A stretch of 64,000 bases of DNA from Blautia hominis. Its GTDB lineage: Bacteria > Bacillota > Clostridia > Lachnospirales > Lachnospiraceae. Shown in pieces: positions 26,472-39,800 of this stretch. Each line of letters begins with the position of its first letter. Within the stretch, counting starts at the first letter, position 1. Under the pieces are notes generated by a model. It saw only the letters and a program-made list of their open reading frames with translations, made no database searches and was not told the origin of the DNA. A program made the position numbers and the translations under genes. The stretch is taken from assembly GCA_002270465.1 (NCBI GenBank), contig NQOF01000005.1, forward strand, positions 248,001 through 312,000. The letters are read 5' to 3'.

Positions 26472-27750
26472 TGCTGCCCCTTTCCCTGTTGTATTCCCTT
26501 TTTTCCACCCTGCTGTTTTCTATCTGGAGGATCCTGCGTCTCGGTCCGGTGTCCTCCACCTTTACCCTCTGTGTGATCAAAAATCCCACCGCCGCAAATA
26601 TCACACAGAGCCCCAGCGTAGTTTTTAATCCGATCCTATCCATGAGAAAACCGCCTGCCAGATTACCCACACAGCTTCCCACACCCACGGTCACCATACC
26701 GAATATGGTCTGGCCCACCACTCTGTCTTTCTCCTTCAGTTCCTGGTTGATAAAAAATACCGATACAGGTGTGAAGATTCCAAAAGAGAGGGACTGGAGT
26801 GCAAATCCAAGAAACGCCACCGCCAGATTAGGTGCCAGAAAAATGACCAGAGGCCGCAGCACAAAGAAAACACTGCTCAGCTTCAGCAGTTTCTTGCAGG
26901 AGACCTTACGGATCAGATAATTACACAGGAACATGGCCGGCATCTCGCTTGCCGCGCAGAAAAATGCTGCTATCCCAAAGGTTCCGTCTGTCCCGCCCAA
27001 TTCCCGCACAATGTTGATCATATATGTACCCAGAATAGAACTGGTCATATAGCAGATCCCAAATCCCGCCACAAACAGAAGCAGCGGTCTGTTTCCTTTG
27101 AGTATTTCGATAACGCTGCTGGATGGCTCCTGCTCTTCCTTCACCACCGATGACTCCGGCTCCTGCATAGACACAACCACTGTAAACAGGAGTATTTCCA
27201 TACCTGCAAAGGCAAAGGTGAGAATCCCCGGAAAAAAGTGTTCTACAAGCTGCCCTAAGACTACGGCACTGACTGCATAACTGACAGAACCAAGCCCCCT
27301 GGAAATGCAAAAGTTCACCTCATAGCCCTGGTTCATATATTCCATGCCCATGGCTGTGATCAGCGGGGTTATGGAGTTGTACAGGGTATTCAGTACCAGA
27401 TACACCCCCACAATAGCCATCTTAGGAAGCGGCACCAAACCCAGAAACAAGTACCCTGCTGTCACAGCCAGAATGATCAAAAGGATCATCTTCTTTAAAC
27501 TCAGCCCACGGACTTTTTCCACCACTCCGGCCAGAAATGGCTGCATCCATATGCTGATAAATGCCGCTCCGCCTATGGACATTCCCACAAGGGTGTTGGA
27601 CAGGCCCCTGTACTGGAGAAACACTGTAGCAAACCCCATGATCGCGCAGCTTGAAACCCAGTAAAAACACTGAAGCAGTGTATATTGATGACGCACCTGC
27701 ACACTTTTTATCCGTTTCATCTCATCCTTATCCTTCCGAATATCATGCAT
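26461..27750 (-). CDS. MFS transporter, 12 transmembrane helices
   Basis: A 429-residue major-facilitator protein with twelve predicted helices and a charged central loop (near 195-210). The overall look resembles LacY/oligosaccharide-proton symporter relatives. ATG 27750 has GGGTGA in front; a second ATG at residue 11 is also possible. It is translationally linked to the FmdE-like protein, which suggests that the transported compound is a substrate or cofactor precursor for it. Confidence 0.85.
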   Translation of the reverse strand: MHDIRKDKDEMKRIKSVQVRHQYTLLQCFYWVSSCAIMGFATVFLQYRGLSNTLVGMSIGGAAFISIWMQPFLAGVVEKVRGLSLKKMILLIILAVTAGYLFLGLVPLPKMAIVGVYLVLNTLYNSITPLITAMGMEYMNQGYEVNFCISRGLGSVSYAVSAVVLGQLVEHFFPGILTFAFAGMEILLFTVVVSMQEPESSVVKEEQEPSSSVIEILKGNRPLLLFVAGFGICYMTSSILGTYMINIVRELGGTDGTFGIAAFFCAASEMPAMFLCNYLIRKVSCKKLLKLSSVFFVLRPLVIFLAPNLAVAFLGFALQSLSFGIFTPVSVFFINQELKEKDRVVGQTIFGMVTVGVGSCVGNLAGGFLMDRIGLKTTLGLCVIFAAVGFLITQRVKVEDTGPRRRILQIENSRVEKREYNRERGSNER

Positions 27751-27873
27751 CTTTCACCCTTTATATACCAAATGCAGACAATCGTCAATAGAAAAAAGAA
27801 CTAAAGAAATGGAGGAATTTTTGGTAGTTTACCGAAGCAAAGTTATGCCGGGATAAGCTTTACAACAAATACG

Positions 27874-29061
27874 TTATGGGAGGTCAATCTCCGCTGATAA
27901 AACTGCCTGATCTACTGCTTCGCTCTCTGCGCCTTCTTCATATACCTGCGCCCATAACTCAAGGTCGTCAAACATGTATATCTTCAGTTTTGTGATGTCC
28001 ATGCCCTGTACGGCATTCACGGATCTTCCGTATATTTCTTCTGTAGGAGTCAGCATCTCCCCATCCTGATTGAATATAATGGTATTACATTGGCTGTATG
28101 TCTTGCTGTTCTGTTCCACATATTCCTCATATGTAATGCCGAAATCATCCGAACCTCCCGTCTTCTCTCTCATAACAGATTCGTACTCTTCCCGGCTGAC
28201 CTCATTTTCCGTATACGGCACATCGGTGTAGGCAATGACCTGATAAGGTGAAAGAAAGACTTTGTCAAGCCGGTAGCCATTTTCTTCTTTATTTACAGGT
28301 ATTTCCTGTACTGCCTCAGTATCCGCTGTAAATGGCAGTTCCAGGCTCCAGACTCCCTGGATCTTATGGGAGGCGGAGATGTCTTCTGCGTCCGCTTCAT
28401 TTTTGTCATCATATCCCACCATGGAAAACTGAAGCTCAAGTACGCCTTCCTGCAAATTTTGTTCCTCCAAATCCAGCTTCATCATTCCCACAAAAGTGTG
28501 GTCATCCACAATATGCCCTTCCAGGTTATTATTCATCAGCATATTTTCCTCTTCGCTGCCTGAGAGCTTCCAGCCGCCCTGAAGATACATGATATTTCCC
28601 GGAATGTTGTCAAGCCCTCCCTGCTCTACATCAATCTCCGCTGTGACAAATACGGAAAGTCCGTCACAGTATATTTCAGATGCAGTAATTGTCACGCCCG
28701 CATCCTGAACCGTGTACTTTGAATCGGCGGGCACCGTACCGTCAGCATCCTCCTTTGACAGGATCTCAGCCTTGTCACTATATTCCCCGGAAAATGTGGA
28801 CTGCTGTTGGATCTGTTTGAAAATCTTCCCAAGAATGGGTATTTTTGCCGCAAACGCCGGATCCGCAAAGCAGATTGTTGTCACGGTTATGGCTGCCGCT
28901 GCTGCTACGGCGGTATATTTCATCCAATGTTTCTTATCTGATCTCCTGTTTTCGGTTTGATCCGGCAGGTTTGAGAGTGTTTCCGTATACTTCGTCCATA
29001 CTTCATCTGGTACTTTCGTTTCTTTCCTGAGTCCTTGAATCATATTATCAAAATCTTTCAT
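27874..29061 (-). CDS. DUF4179 membrane protein, likely anti-sigma factor
   Basis: A 395-residue protein, start ATG 29061 (MKDFDNMIQG; AAAGGGG in front). The N-terminal 60 residues are cytoplasmic, one transmembrane helix follows (about 62-80, HWMKYTAVAAAAAITVTT), then a large extracytoplasmic DUF4179 domain and a further beta-rich part. It starts one base after the stop of the sigma gene. DUF4179 proteins coded with ECF sigma factors are taken as their membrane-bound regulators. Confidence 0.82.
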   Translation of the reverse strand: MKDFDNMIQGLRKETKVPDEVWTKYTETLSNLPDQTENRRSDKKHWMKYTAVAAAAAITVTTICFADPAFAAKIPILGKIFKQIQQQSTFSGEYSDKAEILSKEDADGTVPADSKYTVQDAGVTITASEIYCDGLSVFVTAEIDVEQGGLDNIPGNIMYLQGGWKLSGSEEENMLMNNNLEGHIVDDHTFVGMMKLDLEEQNLQEGVLELQFSMVGYDDKNEADAEDISASHKIQGVWSLELPFTADTEAVQEIPVNKEENGYRLDKVFLSPYQVIAYTDVPYTENEVSREEYESVMREKTGGSDDFGITYEEYVEQNSKTYSQCNTIIFNQDGEMLTPTEEIYGRSVNAVQGMDITKLKIYMFDDLELWAQVYEEGAESEAVDQAVLSAEIDLP

Positions 29062-29062
29062 A

Positions 29063-29638
29063 TCAGATACCCCTTTCCAATCCGCAGTGTACTGTTTTTT
29101 TGTTAACATCAGGCATGTTTTGGGACTGCTTTGCACTCATGCTGTACTGCTGCCCCAGCTTCTCCCTGGCCTTAGACAGCCTCCCTCTCACTGTGCTCTG
29201 ATTGATCCCCAGTATTTCCGCGATCTCCCTTGCCTTGAACCCTTGTACATAGTATAGGATGACTACTATCCTGTATTTTTCGTCAAGACAATTCAGAAAT
29301 TCTTCCCACTCCACATTTGCATAACTTTCATCGTGAGCCCATGCCTCCGGCAGAGATTCCTCTGAAACCAGCCTTTTTCTCTGCCTGTAAATAGTATTGC
29401 AGTGATTGATCAAAATACGTGTCAGCCAGGTTTTGAAATACTCATCTTTTTTCAGCGTATTGATTTTTTCCCAGCATGTGAGGGCTGTCTCCTGCATGGC
29501 ATCAGCCACATCTTCATCATTCTTCAAAATAGCCTTGGCTGTCTTATATAACGCAGGCCCCTGTTCTTCCATCAGTTTTTGAAATGCGGCTTTGTCATGC
29601 TTCCTGGCCTTTTTTATCAATAATATCTTCATACTCAT
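29063..29638 (-). CDS. ECF RNA polymerase sigma factor
   Basis: A 191-residue sigma factor of the SigV-like group paired with DUF4179 proteins. It has region 2 (AFQKLMEEQGPALYKTAKA, DVADAMQETALTCWEKI) and region 4 (VVILYYVQGFKAREIAEILG, STVRGRLSKAREKLG). The stop codon is separated by one base from the DUF4179 start, so translation is coupled. A GACCCATCTAATAAGTG sequence about 45 bp upstream may belong to its promoter. Confidence 0.92.
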   Translation of the reverse strand: MSMKILLIKKARKHDKAAFQKLMEEQGPALYKTAKAILKNDEDVADAMQETALTCWEKINTLKKDEYFKTWLTRILINHCNTIYRQRKRLVSEESLPEAWAHDESYANVEWEEFLNCLDEKYRIVVILYYVQGFKAREIAEILGINQSTVRGRLSKAREKLGQQYSMSAKQSQNMPDVNKKTVHCGLERGI

Positions 29639-29729
29639 CCCCCTTTGCGGAGTCCGGATCTCCTGTTTGCTTTGTACACTTATTAGATGGGTCAGAACGA
29701 CTTTTTGTCCGGCTAGGTATCAAATTAAT

Positions 29730-29775
29730 TAACAGAAAAACCCGTAGAACCTAAGTTCTACGGGCATCTTATGCT
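29730..29775 (-). terminator. Second copy of the tuf terminator (46-bp direct repeat)
   Basis: A hairpin CCCGTAGAAC-CTAA-GTTCTACGGG (29741-29764) with a T run on the minus strand. The whole 46 bp are identical to 30457-30502. It terminates the MNT/HEPN remnant transcript. Confidence 0.9.
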
Positions 29776-29805
29776 ATTCACCGCCACTTTTGCCATTTTT
29801 ACGCA

Positions 29806-29940
29806 TTATGCTATGCCATCGCAGCTTTTTAGAATGGCATCCTTATAGTGCCGGTTCTCCATGCACAATTTTGCGGTTTCTAAAGTCTCCACTGCTGTCT
29901 GATACCTATATAAGCATAAATCTTCTGCTTTATTATCCAT
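29806..29940 (-). pseudogene. Truncated HEPN toxin gene remnant
   Basis: 44 codons from ATG 29940, overlapping the nucleotidyltransferase stop by 8 bp. The peptide (RYQTAVETLETAKLCMENRHY...) matches the first helices of HEPN-domain toxins that normally run to 120-140 residues, then stops at TAA shortly before the duplicated terminator. The RNase motif region is missing, so it should be inactive. Confidence 0.65.
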
Positions 29941-30268
29941 TGATCACTACCCCTTCATCTCTTACATTTCTGTAGAAAGGCAAGGTATCCACCCAATATT
30001 CATATTGTTCTTCGTTCTTTATTATCGGAGAAATATCTATGCCTGTTTCGATTTCTATCTCAAAAGCCATGTCGTATACATCATTTTCAATCCGTTTAAT
30101 CTCCGCATCCGTCATCTTTACCAATATCATTACATCCACATCCGAATGATCATGATTATCCCCTCGTGCATAGGAGCCATAAAGTATTACTTTTGATAAA
30201 CGGCTGCCCAGCAGATCTCTCAACTGCAGGGAAAATTTATATACTATATTCCGTATATCATCTGGCAT
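29933..30268 (-). CDS. MNT-type nucleotidyltransferase antitoxin
   Basis: A 111-residue minimal nucleotidyltransferase from ATG 30268 (AAAGGAGG in front). The catalytic signature is GSYARGDNHDHSDVDVMI (G31-S32, D43, D45). In HEPN/MNT systems this protein neutralises the HEPN RNase by adding AMP to it. Its gene overlaps what is left of the HEPN gene. With the toxin truncated, this antitoxin is an orphan. Confidence 0.87.
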   Translation of the reverse strand: MPDDIRNIVYKFSLQLRDLLGSRLSKVILYGSYARGDNHDHSDVDVMILVKMTDAEIKRIENDVYDMAFEIEIETGIDISPIIKNEEQYEYWVDTLPFYRNVRDEGVVING

Positions 30269-30456
30269 GACATTTCCTCCTTTTATTTTTATTATAGCCC
30301 ATTCATTTATGTTTGTATACAAGAATCTCCCCTCCCTTGTTAGCGTCTCTCGTCCCATAAAACTGCCACTGTCTTCTGCTGTTAGGGTGTAACGGTTCAA
30401 CCTCTTGATGATTTAAATATGCCGCATGACCGTGAGCCAAAATAACTTCTTATATA

Positions 30457-30502
30457 TAACAGAAAAACCCGTAGAACCTAAGTTCTACGGGCATCTTATG
30501 CT
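30457..30502 (-). terminator. tuf terminator (first copy of the 46-bp repeat)
   Basis: The same hairpin as at 29741-29764, stem 30468-30477 with 30482-30491, T run on the minus strand, 45 bp after the tuf stop codon. Confidence 0.92.
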
Positions 30503-30546
30503 TGGACACAATGTACCATACGGTACGAATCTATATTTAGATTTGA

Positions 30547-31740
30547 TTACTCGATGATTGTAGCAACACGGCCCGAACCAACAGTACGTCCACCTTCACG
30601 GATAGCGAAAGTAAGACCCTGGTCCATAGCGATCGGGTGGATCAGCTCGATTGTCATCTCTACGTTATCACCAGGCATGCACATTTCTACACCTTCCGGT
30701 AAGTTGCAGACACCTGTTACGTCAGTTGTTCTGAAGTAGAACTGCGGACGATAGTTGTTGAAGAACGGTGTATGACGGCCACCCTCGTCTTTTGTCAGAA
30801 CGTAAACCTGAGCTGTGAATTTTGTATGGCATTTGATTGTTCCCGGTTTAGCAAGAACCTGTCCTCTTTCGATCTCAGTTCTCTGAACACCACGAAGCAG
30901 TGCACCGATGTTATCACCAGCCTGAGCCTCGTCTAACAGTTTACGGAACATCTCGATACCTGTAACAACAACTTTACGTGTCTCTTCTTTCAGACCAACG
31001 ATCTCAACTTCTTCAGATACATGAAGAACACCAGCCTCTACTCTACCAGTAGCAACTGTACCACGACCTGTGATAGAGAATACGTCCTCTACAGGCATGA
31101 TGAACGGTTTGTCTGTGTCACGCTGAGGATCCGGAATCCAGCTGTCAACTGCAGCCATCAGTTCCATGATCTTGTCTCCCCACTCGCTGGTAGGATCTTC
31201 CAGAGCTTTCAGAGCAGAACCCTGGATGATCGGTGTGTCATCGCCCGGGAAGTCATACTCGCTTAACAGCTCACGGATCTCCATGTCAACCAGCTCAAGC
31301 AGTTCTTCATCGTCTACCATGTCACATTTGTTCATGAATACAACGATGTAAGGAACGCCTACCTGACGAGACAGCAGGATATGCTCTTTTGTCTGAGCCA
31401 TAACACCATCAGTTGCAGCAACAACCAGGATAGCGCCGTCCATCTGAGCAGCACCAGTGATCATGTTCTTTACATAGTCAGCATGGCCTGGGCAGTCAAC
31501 GTGTGCGTAATGTCTGTTTTCTGTTTCATATTCAACGTGAGCAGTAGAGATTGTGATACCACGTTCTCTCTCCTCCGGAGCTTTATCAATGTTAGCGAAA
31601 TCTACTGCTGCGTTACCTTCTACTCTCTCAGAAAGAGTTTTTGTGATAGCAGCTGTCAGAGTTGTTTTACCATGGTCAACGTGTCCGATGGTACCAATGT
31701 TACAATGCGGTTTGCTTCTTTCAAATTTAGCTTTTGCCAT
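30547..31740 (-). CDS. tuf: Translation elongation factor Tu
   Basis: A 397-residue GTPase that brings aminoacyl-tRNA to the ribosome. It has GHVDHGKTT (19-27), the switch I/II motifs (RGITI, DCPGH), NKCD and the two beta-barrel domains, full length. It is the last gene of the str operon (rpsL-rpsG-fusA-tuf) and is followed by a strong terminator. It is separated from fusA by 150 bp containing a stable stem. Confidence 0.99.
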   Translation of the reverse strand: MAKAKFERSKPHCNIGTIGHVDHGKTTLTAAITKTLSERVEGNAAVDFANIDKAPEERERGITISTAHVEYETENRHYAHVDCPGHADYVKNMITGAAQMDGAILVVAATDGVMAQTKEHILLSRQVGVPYIVVFMNKCDMVDDEELLELVDMEIRELLSEYDFPGDDTPIIQGSALKALEDPTSEWGDKIMELMAAVDSWIPDPQRDTDKPFIMPVEDVFSITGRGTVATGRVEAGVLHVSEEVEIVGLKEETRKVVVTGIEMFRKLLDEAQAGDNIGALLRGVQRTEIERGQVLAKPGTIKCHTKFTAQVYVLTKDEGGRHTPFFNNYRPQFYFRTTDVTGVCNLPEGVEMCMPGDNVEMTIELIHPIAMDQGLTFAIREGGRTVGSGRVATIIE

Positions 31741-31842
31741 TTTGAATTTCCTCCTTATTCACATGCGCCCCGTCTGGGCAATTTGATTATTTTTTTGTTG
31801 CCTCATAACGAGGCGGTTGGAATATCAATATATTCAACCTGC

Positions 31843-31872
31843 TATCCTTGATTATATTGCAAATCAAGGATA
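31843..31872. other. Stable hairpin between fusA and tuf
   Basis: A perfect 11-bp stem (TATCCTTGATT and its complement) with an 8-base loop. There is no T run on the minus strand, so it is more likely a processing or stability element than a terminator. Confidence 0.6.
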
Positions 31873-31890
31873 TTTGCAAGTTTTTAATTA

Positions 31891-34011
<2,121 letters not shown>

Positions 34012-34025
34012 TGGATTTTCCTCCT

Positions 34026-34538
<513 letters not shown>

Positions 34539-34702
34539 TCATTGCCCTAACGATTAGATCATCGGTACTCACACAACTATTTTGTATGTCCGTACTCGGT
34601 AAATCCTATATAGAAACCCGCAGCCACAACCTGGGTCTATGGAATCCCGGTACAAAATCAGTTTTAATAGTTATATCTGTGACTTCAAATGATTCTAATT
34701 AA

Positions 34703-35116
34703 TTATTTTTTCGGTCTCTTAGCACCGTATTTAGAACGGGCCTGACGTCTGTTGGCAACGCCTGCAGTATCAAGTGTACCACGGATAATGTGATATCTTG
34801 TACCTGGTAAGTCTTTTACCCTACCGCCACGGATAAGAACAACACTATGTTCCTGAAGGTTATGTCCTTCACCTGGAATGTAGCTTGTTACCTCGATTCC
34901 GTTGGAAAGACGAACTCTGGCGATCTTTCTGAGAGCAGAGTTAGGTTTTTTCGGTGTAGCAGTCTTAACCGCTGTACACACACCCCTCTTCTGCGGAGAA
35001 GACATATCTGTTGTCCTCTTCTGTAAAGAGTTAAAACTCTTCTGAAGCGCCGGAGCTGTGGACTTCTTCACAGAAGTCTGACGTCCTTTTCTTACTAACT
35101 GATTGAATGTTGGCAT
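34703..35116 (-). CDS. rpsL: 30S ribosomal protein S12
   Basis: A 137-residue decoding-centre protein with the conserved [11 protein letters not shown] and [11 protein letters not shown] segments (the streptomycin-resistance sites). It has Lys in KKPNS, the sensitive form. It is the first gene of the str operon. The 206-bp gap to rpsG holds no gene. Confidence 0.99.
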   Translation of the reverse strand: MPTFNQLVRKGRQTSVKKSTAPALQKSFNSLQKRTTDMSSPQKRGVCTAVKTATPKKPNSALRKIARVRLSNGIEVTSYIPGEGHNLQEHSVVLIRGGRVKDLPGTRYHIIRGTLDTAGVANRRQARSKYGAKRPKK

Positions 35117-35321
35117 TCCATTTCACCTCCTGTAATATTTTCCTTCTATAATAATGAGGTTCTTTTCGCTGTGCTCAAAGAACGGCTTTCTCACTAAACT
35201 CGCACTATGTGCTCCTTAAGTGTTCAATGCCTATAGAAGAAATGAGTGGCTGCCAGTTATTCATTGTCATGAATAAATGATTTTACGCGCAAAAAAACTG
35301 CGTCTTTATGCACGCTCTCTC

Positions 35322-35350
35322 ATTATATCCATGGAAAATCGTGCTGTCAA
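35322..35350 (-). promoter_or_regulatory. Consensus sigma-A promoter of the str operon
   Basis: On the minus strand TTGACA (35350-35345), exactly 17 bp, TATAAT (35327-35322): a perfect match to consensus. It leaves a leader of about 200 nt before rpsL. Confidence 0.93.
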
Positions 35351-35375
35351 GGAAATTTTTCAAAAAAATACAATT

Positions 35376-36707
35376 TTACAGGTATTTTTCCATTTTTAAA
35401 CGCAGAATGCGCTCCACAGAGGCGTCAATCCTCTCCTCACTCAAATCGCCTTCCTCCACGGCTTCCAGCACGCCGTTGTAGGCGGCTCTGAAATCGTCCG
35501 GCATCAGAAGCATGTCCGCACCTGCCAAGATCGCTTTCACGGAAGCCTCGGCCGGACTGTATACCCCGGAAACCGCCTTCATATTCAGGGCATCCGTGAT
35601 AATGATGCCATCATATCCGTACCGGTCCCGGAGAAGACCTGTCAGAACTTTTTCCGAGAGAGATGCCGGCGTATTATCCCCCAGGGATTTCGGTATGGAG
35701 ATATGACCTGCCATAATAAAGTCAGGGTCTGCCTTGATCCCTTCCTTAAAAGGCAGCAGCTCTTTTTCCTCCATCTCCTCTAGAGTCTTGTCCGTGTAGG
35801 CACGTCCCTCATGACTGTCCTCTATCGTGCCTCCGTGACCCGGAAAATGCTTCAGACAGGCAGAGACACCGTTGTCCTGCAGTCCCTTGACCACCTGTGA
35901 CGCCATATCAGCGACCAACTGGGGGTCCTCCCCAAAGGAGCGGTCCCCTATAACAGTATTGCCAGAATTTGTAATTACATCCGCATTCGGAGCAAAATCT
36001 ATATTAAATCCTAATTCTTTCAAATAGGATGCTAAGGTTTTTCCCACATCATAGGCCTGTGAAGTATCTTTACTGTCTCCAATGGCCCGCATACTCTCAT
36101 ATTCTGTGACAGAGAAATTCTTGTTTCCCGCTACCCGGGATACTTCTCCGCCCTCCTCATCCACACCTAAAAATACCGGAACACCTGCGATCTCCTCCGC
36201 GTAATCCTGGGTTTTCGCCAGCATCCCGCTAAGCTGCTCCGGCCCCTGGATATTCCGGGAAAAATATACGATCCCGCCAACAGGGTACTGCTCATATGCT
36301 TTCTTAGTATCCTCTCCGGCAACGGTTGCCGCATCAACCTGAGTGATGTCCTCCGGGGTGACAAAGAATAGCTGCGCTGCCTTCTGCTCAAGGCTCATAC
36401 TCTTTACTTTATCCTTAACCTTCTGGGGAATGTCAGAGGATACATAGATCTCAGCCGGTCCTGTATCCGTTTCCCCAGGCTCTGCCCCGGCAGCGTCTTT
36501 GATATCCTTGGAACCGCTCTTGCTTTCTTTCACGGATTCTTTCCCCCGGTTTTCGGATTCTTTGTTCTGCACCTGGGATGCGGACACAGCTTCTGATTTT
36601 TGGTTTCCTGACTTTAAGGTAATGACGATCAAGACAATAGATAAAACTACAATGATGACTCCCATGGGAACCAGCATCCATAAAGGTGACTTTCTTTTTT
36701 TGTTCAT
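35376..36707 (-). CDS. GH3 beta-N-acetylhexosaminidase (NagZ-like), membrane anchored
   Basis: A 443-residue protein with an uncleaved N-terminal signal anchor (about 10-32), a charged Ser/Lys/Glu linker to about residue 90, then a GH3 catalytic domain. Marks are GVDEEGGEVSR, the KHFPGHG.. motif and the nucleophile region (IIITDALNMKAV). NagZ-type enzymes release GlcNAc from muropeptides; here the active site would face outward. It lies between rpoC and rpsL on the same strand but behind the rpoC terminator. Confidence 0.9.
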   Translation of the reverse strand: MNKKRKSPLWMLVPMGVIIVVLSIVLIVITLKSGNQKSEAVSASQVQNKESENRGKESVKESKSGSKDIKDAAGAEPGETDTGPAEIYVSSDIPQKVKDKVKSMSLEQKAAQLFFVTPEDITQVDAATVAGEDTKKAYEQYPVGGIVYFSRNIQGPEQLSGMLAKTQDYAEEIAGVPVFLGVDEEGGEVSRVAGNKNFSVTEYESMRAIGDSKDTSQAYDVGKTLASYLKELGFNIDFAPNADVITNSGNTVIGDRSFGEDPQLVADMASQVVKGLQDNGVSACLKHFPGHGGTIEDSHEGRAYTDKTLEEMEEKELLPFKEGIKADPDFIMAGHISIPKSLGDNTPASLSEKVLTGLLRDRYGYDGIIITDALNMKAVSGVYSPAEASVKAILAGADMLLMPDDFRAAYNGVLEAVEEGDLSEERIDASVERILRLKMEKYL

Positions 36708-36749
36708 ACTTGTCCTCCTTTAAAAGACTGCATAACCTGAATATACAAA

Positions 36750-36783
36750 ACCGCTCCTCCGGTCATTTTTCCGGAAAAGCGGT
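36750..36783 (-). terminator. Terminator after rpoC
   Basis: A 13-bp GC-rich stem (ACCGCTTTTCCGG paired with CCGGAGGAGCGGT, with two G-T pairs or mismatches) and TTTTGT on the minus strand, 17 bp after the rpoC stop. Confidence 0.85.
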
Positions 36784-36800
36784 CTTTTGTATTTTTTGCT

Positions 36801-39800
36801 CTATTCTTCTGTCAGTTCAGCTTCCTCTTCCTCCTCGGAAAGTTCCACCTCATCAACCTCATCTGTCAGCTGGACAACTTCTTCTTCATCCTCCGCCGGA
36901 AGTTCTTCCAGGGCCTCAGCAAGTTCAAAGTCATCGTCAAACTCCTCTTCATCCTCAATCAGATCTGTATCAAGTTTGATGTTGGAGTAGCACTTCATAC
37001 CTGTTCCTGCAGGAATCAGCTTACCGATGATAACATTCTCTTTCAGACCGATCAGCGGGTCAATCTTGCCCTTGATGGCAGCTTCTGTCAGAACCTTTGT
37101 GGTCTCCTGGAAGGAAGCCGCGGACAGGAAGGAGTTGGTTGCCAGGGATGCCTTGGTGATACCAAGCATAACCTGTTTTCCATCTGCCGGCTCTTTGCCC
37201 TCTTCAATCAGTTTCTCATTCTCTTCCTCGTAGTCCAGAACGTCAACCAGGGTGCCTGGCAGGAATTCTGTATCTCCGTTGTCCTCGATGCGGATTTTCT
37301 TCAGCATCTGGCGAACGATAACCTCGATATGCTTATCATTGATCTCAACACCCTGCAGACGGTATACACGCTGTACTTCCTGGATCATATAATCCTGAAC
37401 AGCACGGACACCCTTGATCTTCAGAATGTCATGAGGATTCACACTACCTTCTGTCAGCTCATCACCGGCCTCCAGATACTGACCGTCCTGGACCTTGATA
37501 CGGGAACCGTAAGGGATCAGGTAAGTCTTGGAATTGCCGTCCTCATTGTCTGTGACAATGATCTCACGCTTTTTCTTTGTATCCTTTAATGTGGCAATAC
37601 CCTTGATCTCTGTGATGATAGCAAGACCTTTTGGCTTTCTTGCCTCAAAAAGCTCCTCCACACGGGGAAGACCCTGTGTGATATCGCCGCCGGCCACACC
37701 ACCGGTATGGAAGGTACGCATGGTAAGCTGTGTACCCGGTTCACCGATAGACTGGGCTGCAATGATACCTACGGATTCACCTACCTGAACCGGCTCACCT
37801 GTTGCCATGTTGGCGCCATAACACTTGGCACAGACACCGATGTGGCATTTACATGTGAGGATCGTACGGATCTTAACGGAATCATAGGCCTTGCCCTTTT
37901 CATTCACACCTTCGTTTACCACGCGGGCAGCACGTTTCGGGGTGATCATATGGTTTGCCTTCACGATCACTTCGCCTTTGGCGTTCTTGATGGTCTCACA
38001 GGAGAAGCGTCCTGTAATACGCTCCTGAAGGCTTTCAATCTCTTCTTTTCCGTCCATGAAGGCTTTTACCCACATACCCGGAATCTCGCCTCTGTCTTCA
38101 CAGCAGTCCACTTCGCGGACGATCAGGTCCTGGGAAACGTCAACCAGACGTCTTGTCAGGTATCCGGAGTCAGCGGTACGCAGGGCTGTATCGGACAGAC
38201 CTTTACGGGCACCATGGGCGGACATGAAGTATTCCAGTACGTCCAGACCCTCACGGAAATTGGACTTGATGGGCAGCTCGATGGTGTGACCTGTTGTATC
38301 GGCCATCAGACCACGCATACCGGCAAGCTGTTTGATCTGCTTATCGGAACCACGGGCACCGGAGTCAGCCATCATGAAGATGTTGTTGTACTTATCAAGT
38401 CCTGTCAGCAGGGCCTTGGTAAGCTCATCATCGGTCTTCTTCCATGTCTCAACTACTTCTTTATATCTCTCTTCCTCCGTGATCAGACCACGTTTGAAGT
38501 TCTTGGTGATAAGGTCAACCGTATCCTGTGCCTTTTGGATCATCTCCGGTTTCTGAGGCGGCACGGTCATGTCGGAGATGGATACGGTCATGGCAGCTCT
38601 GGTTGAGTATTTGTAACCTGTGGCTTTGATCTTATCCAGCACCTCTGCGGTTCTGGTAGCGCCATGGGTGTTGATCACTTTTTCCAGGATCTGTTTTAAC
38701 TGTTTCTTGCCTACCAGGAAATCAACTTCCAGTTTCAGTTCATTGCCCGGTACAGAACGGTCAACAAATCCCAGATCCTGAGGAATGATCTCATTGAACA
38801 GGAAACGTCCCAGTGTGGAGTCCACAGTGTCCTGCATTACCGTGCCGTCCGGCATGGTCTTGCTGCAGAATACATGGATCCTGGTCTGCAGTGTGATATA
38901 TCCGTTTTCATAAGCCAAAATGGCTTCATTTACACTCTTAAAGTATTTGCCTTCACCCTTAACTCCCGGTCTCTCCTGTGTCAGATAGTAGATACCGAGG
39001 ACCATATCCTGTGAAGGAACAGCCACCGGACCACCGTCGGACGGTTTCAGCAGGTTGTTTGGAGACAGAAGCAGGAAACGGCACTCTGCCTGGGCCTCAA
39101 CGGACAGCGGAAGGTGGACAGCCATCTGGTCACCATCGAAGTCAGCGTTGAACGCCGTACAAACAAGGGGATGCAGTTTGATCGCTTTACCCTCAACCAG
39201 AATCGGCTCAAATGCCTGGATACCCAGACGATGCAGTGTAGGCGCACGGTTTAACATGACCGGATGTTCTTTGATAACATCTTCCAGGACATCCCATACT
39301 TCAGGTTCCAGCTTCTCCACCATCTTCTTGGCATTCTTAATGTTGTGGGCAGTGCCGTTGCTTACCAGCTCTTTCATAACGAACGGCTTGAACAGCTCAA
39401 TCGCCATCTCTTTCGGCAGACCGCACTGGAAGATCTTCAGTTCAGGTCCAACCACGATAACGGAACGTCCTGAGTAGTCAACTCGCTTGCCCAGAAGGTT
39501 CTGACGGAAACGTCCTGATTTACCTTTCAGCATATCGGAAAGGGATTTCAGTGCACGGTTACCCGGTCCTGTGACCGGACGGCCACGGCGTCCATTGTCG
39601 ATCAGGGCATCTACAGCCTCCTGGAGCATTCTCTTTTCATTGCGGACAATGATGTCAGGAGCGCCCAACTCAAGCAGTCTTTTCAGACGGTTATTTCTGT
39701 TGATGATCCTTCTATATAGATCATTTAAGTCAGATGTGGCGAAACGTCCGCCGTCCAGCTGAACCATAGGACGGAGGTCCGGTGGAATGACAGGCACCAC

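Noticed and set aside
31843-31872. fusA terminator
   Set aside because: The stem is perfect but no T run follows on the coding strand, so termination is unlikely.
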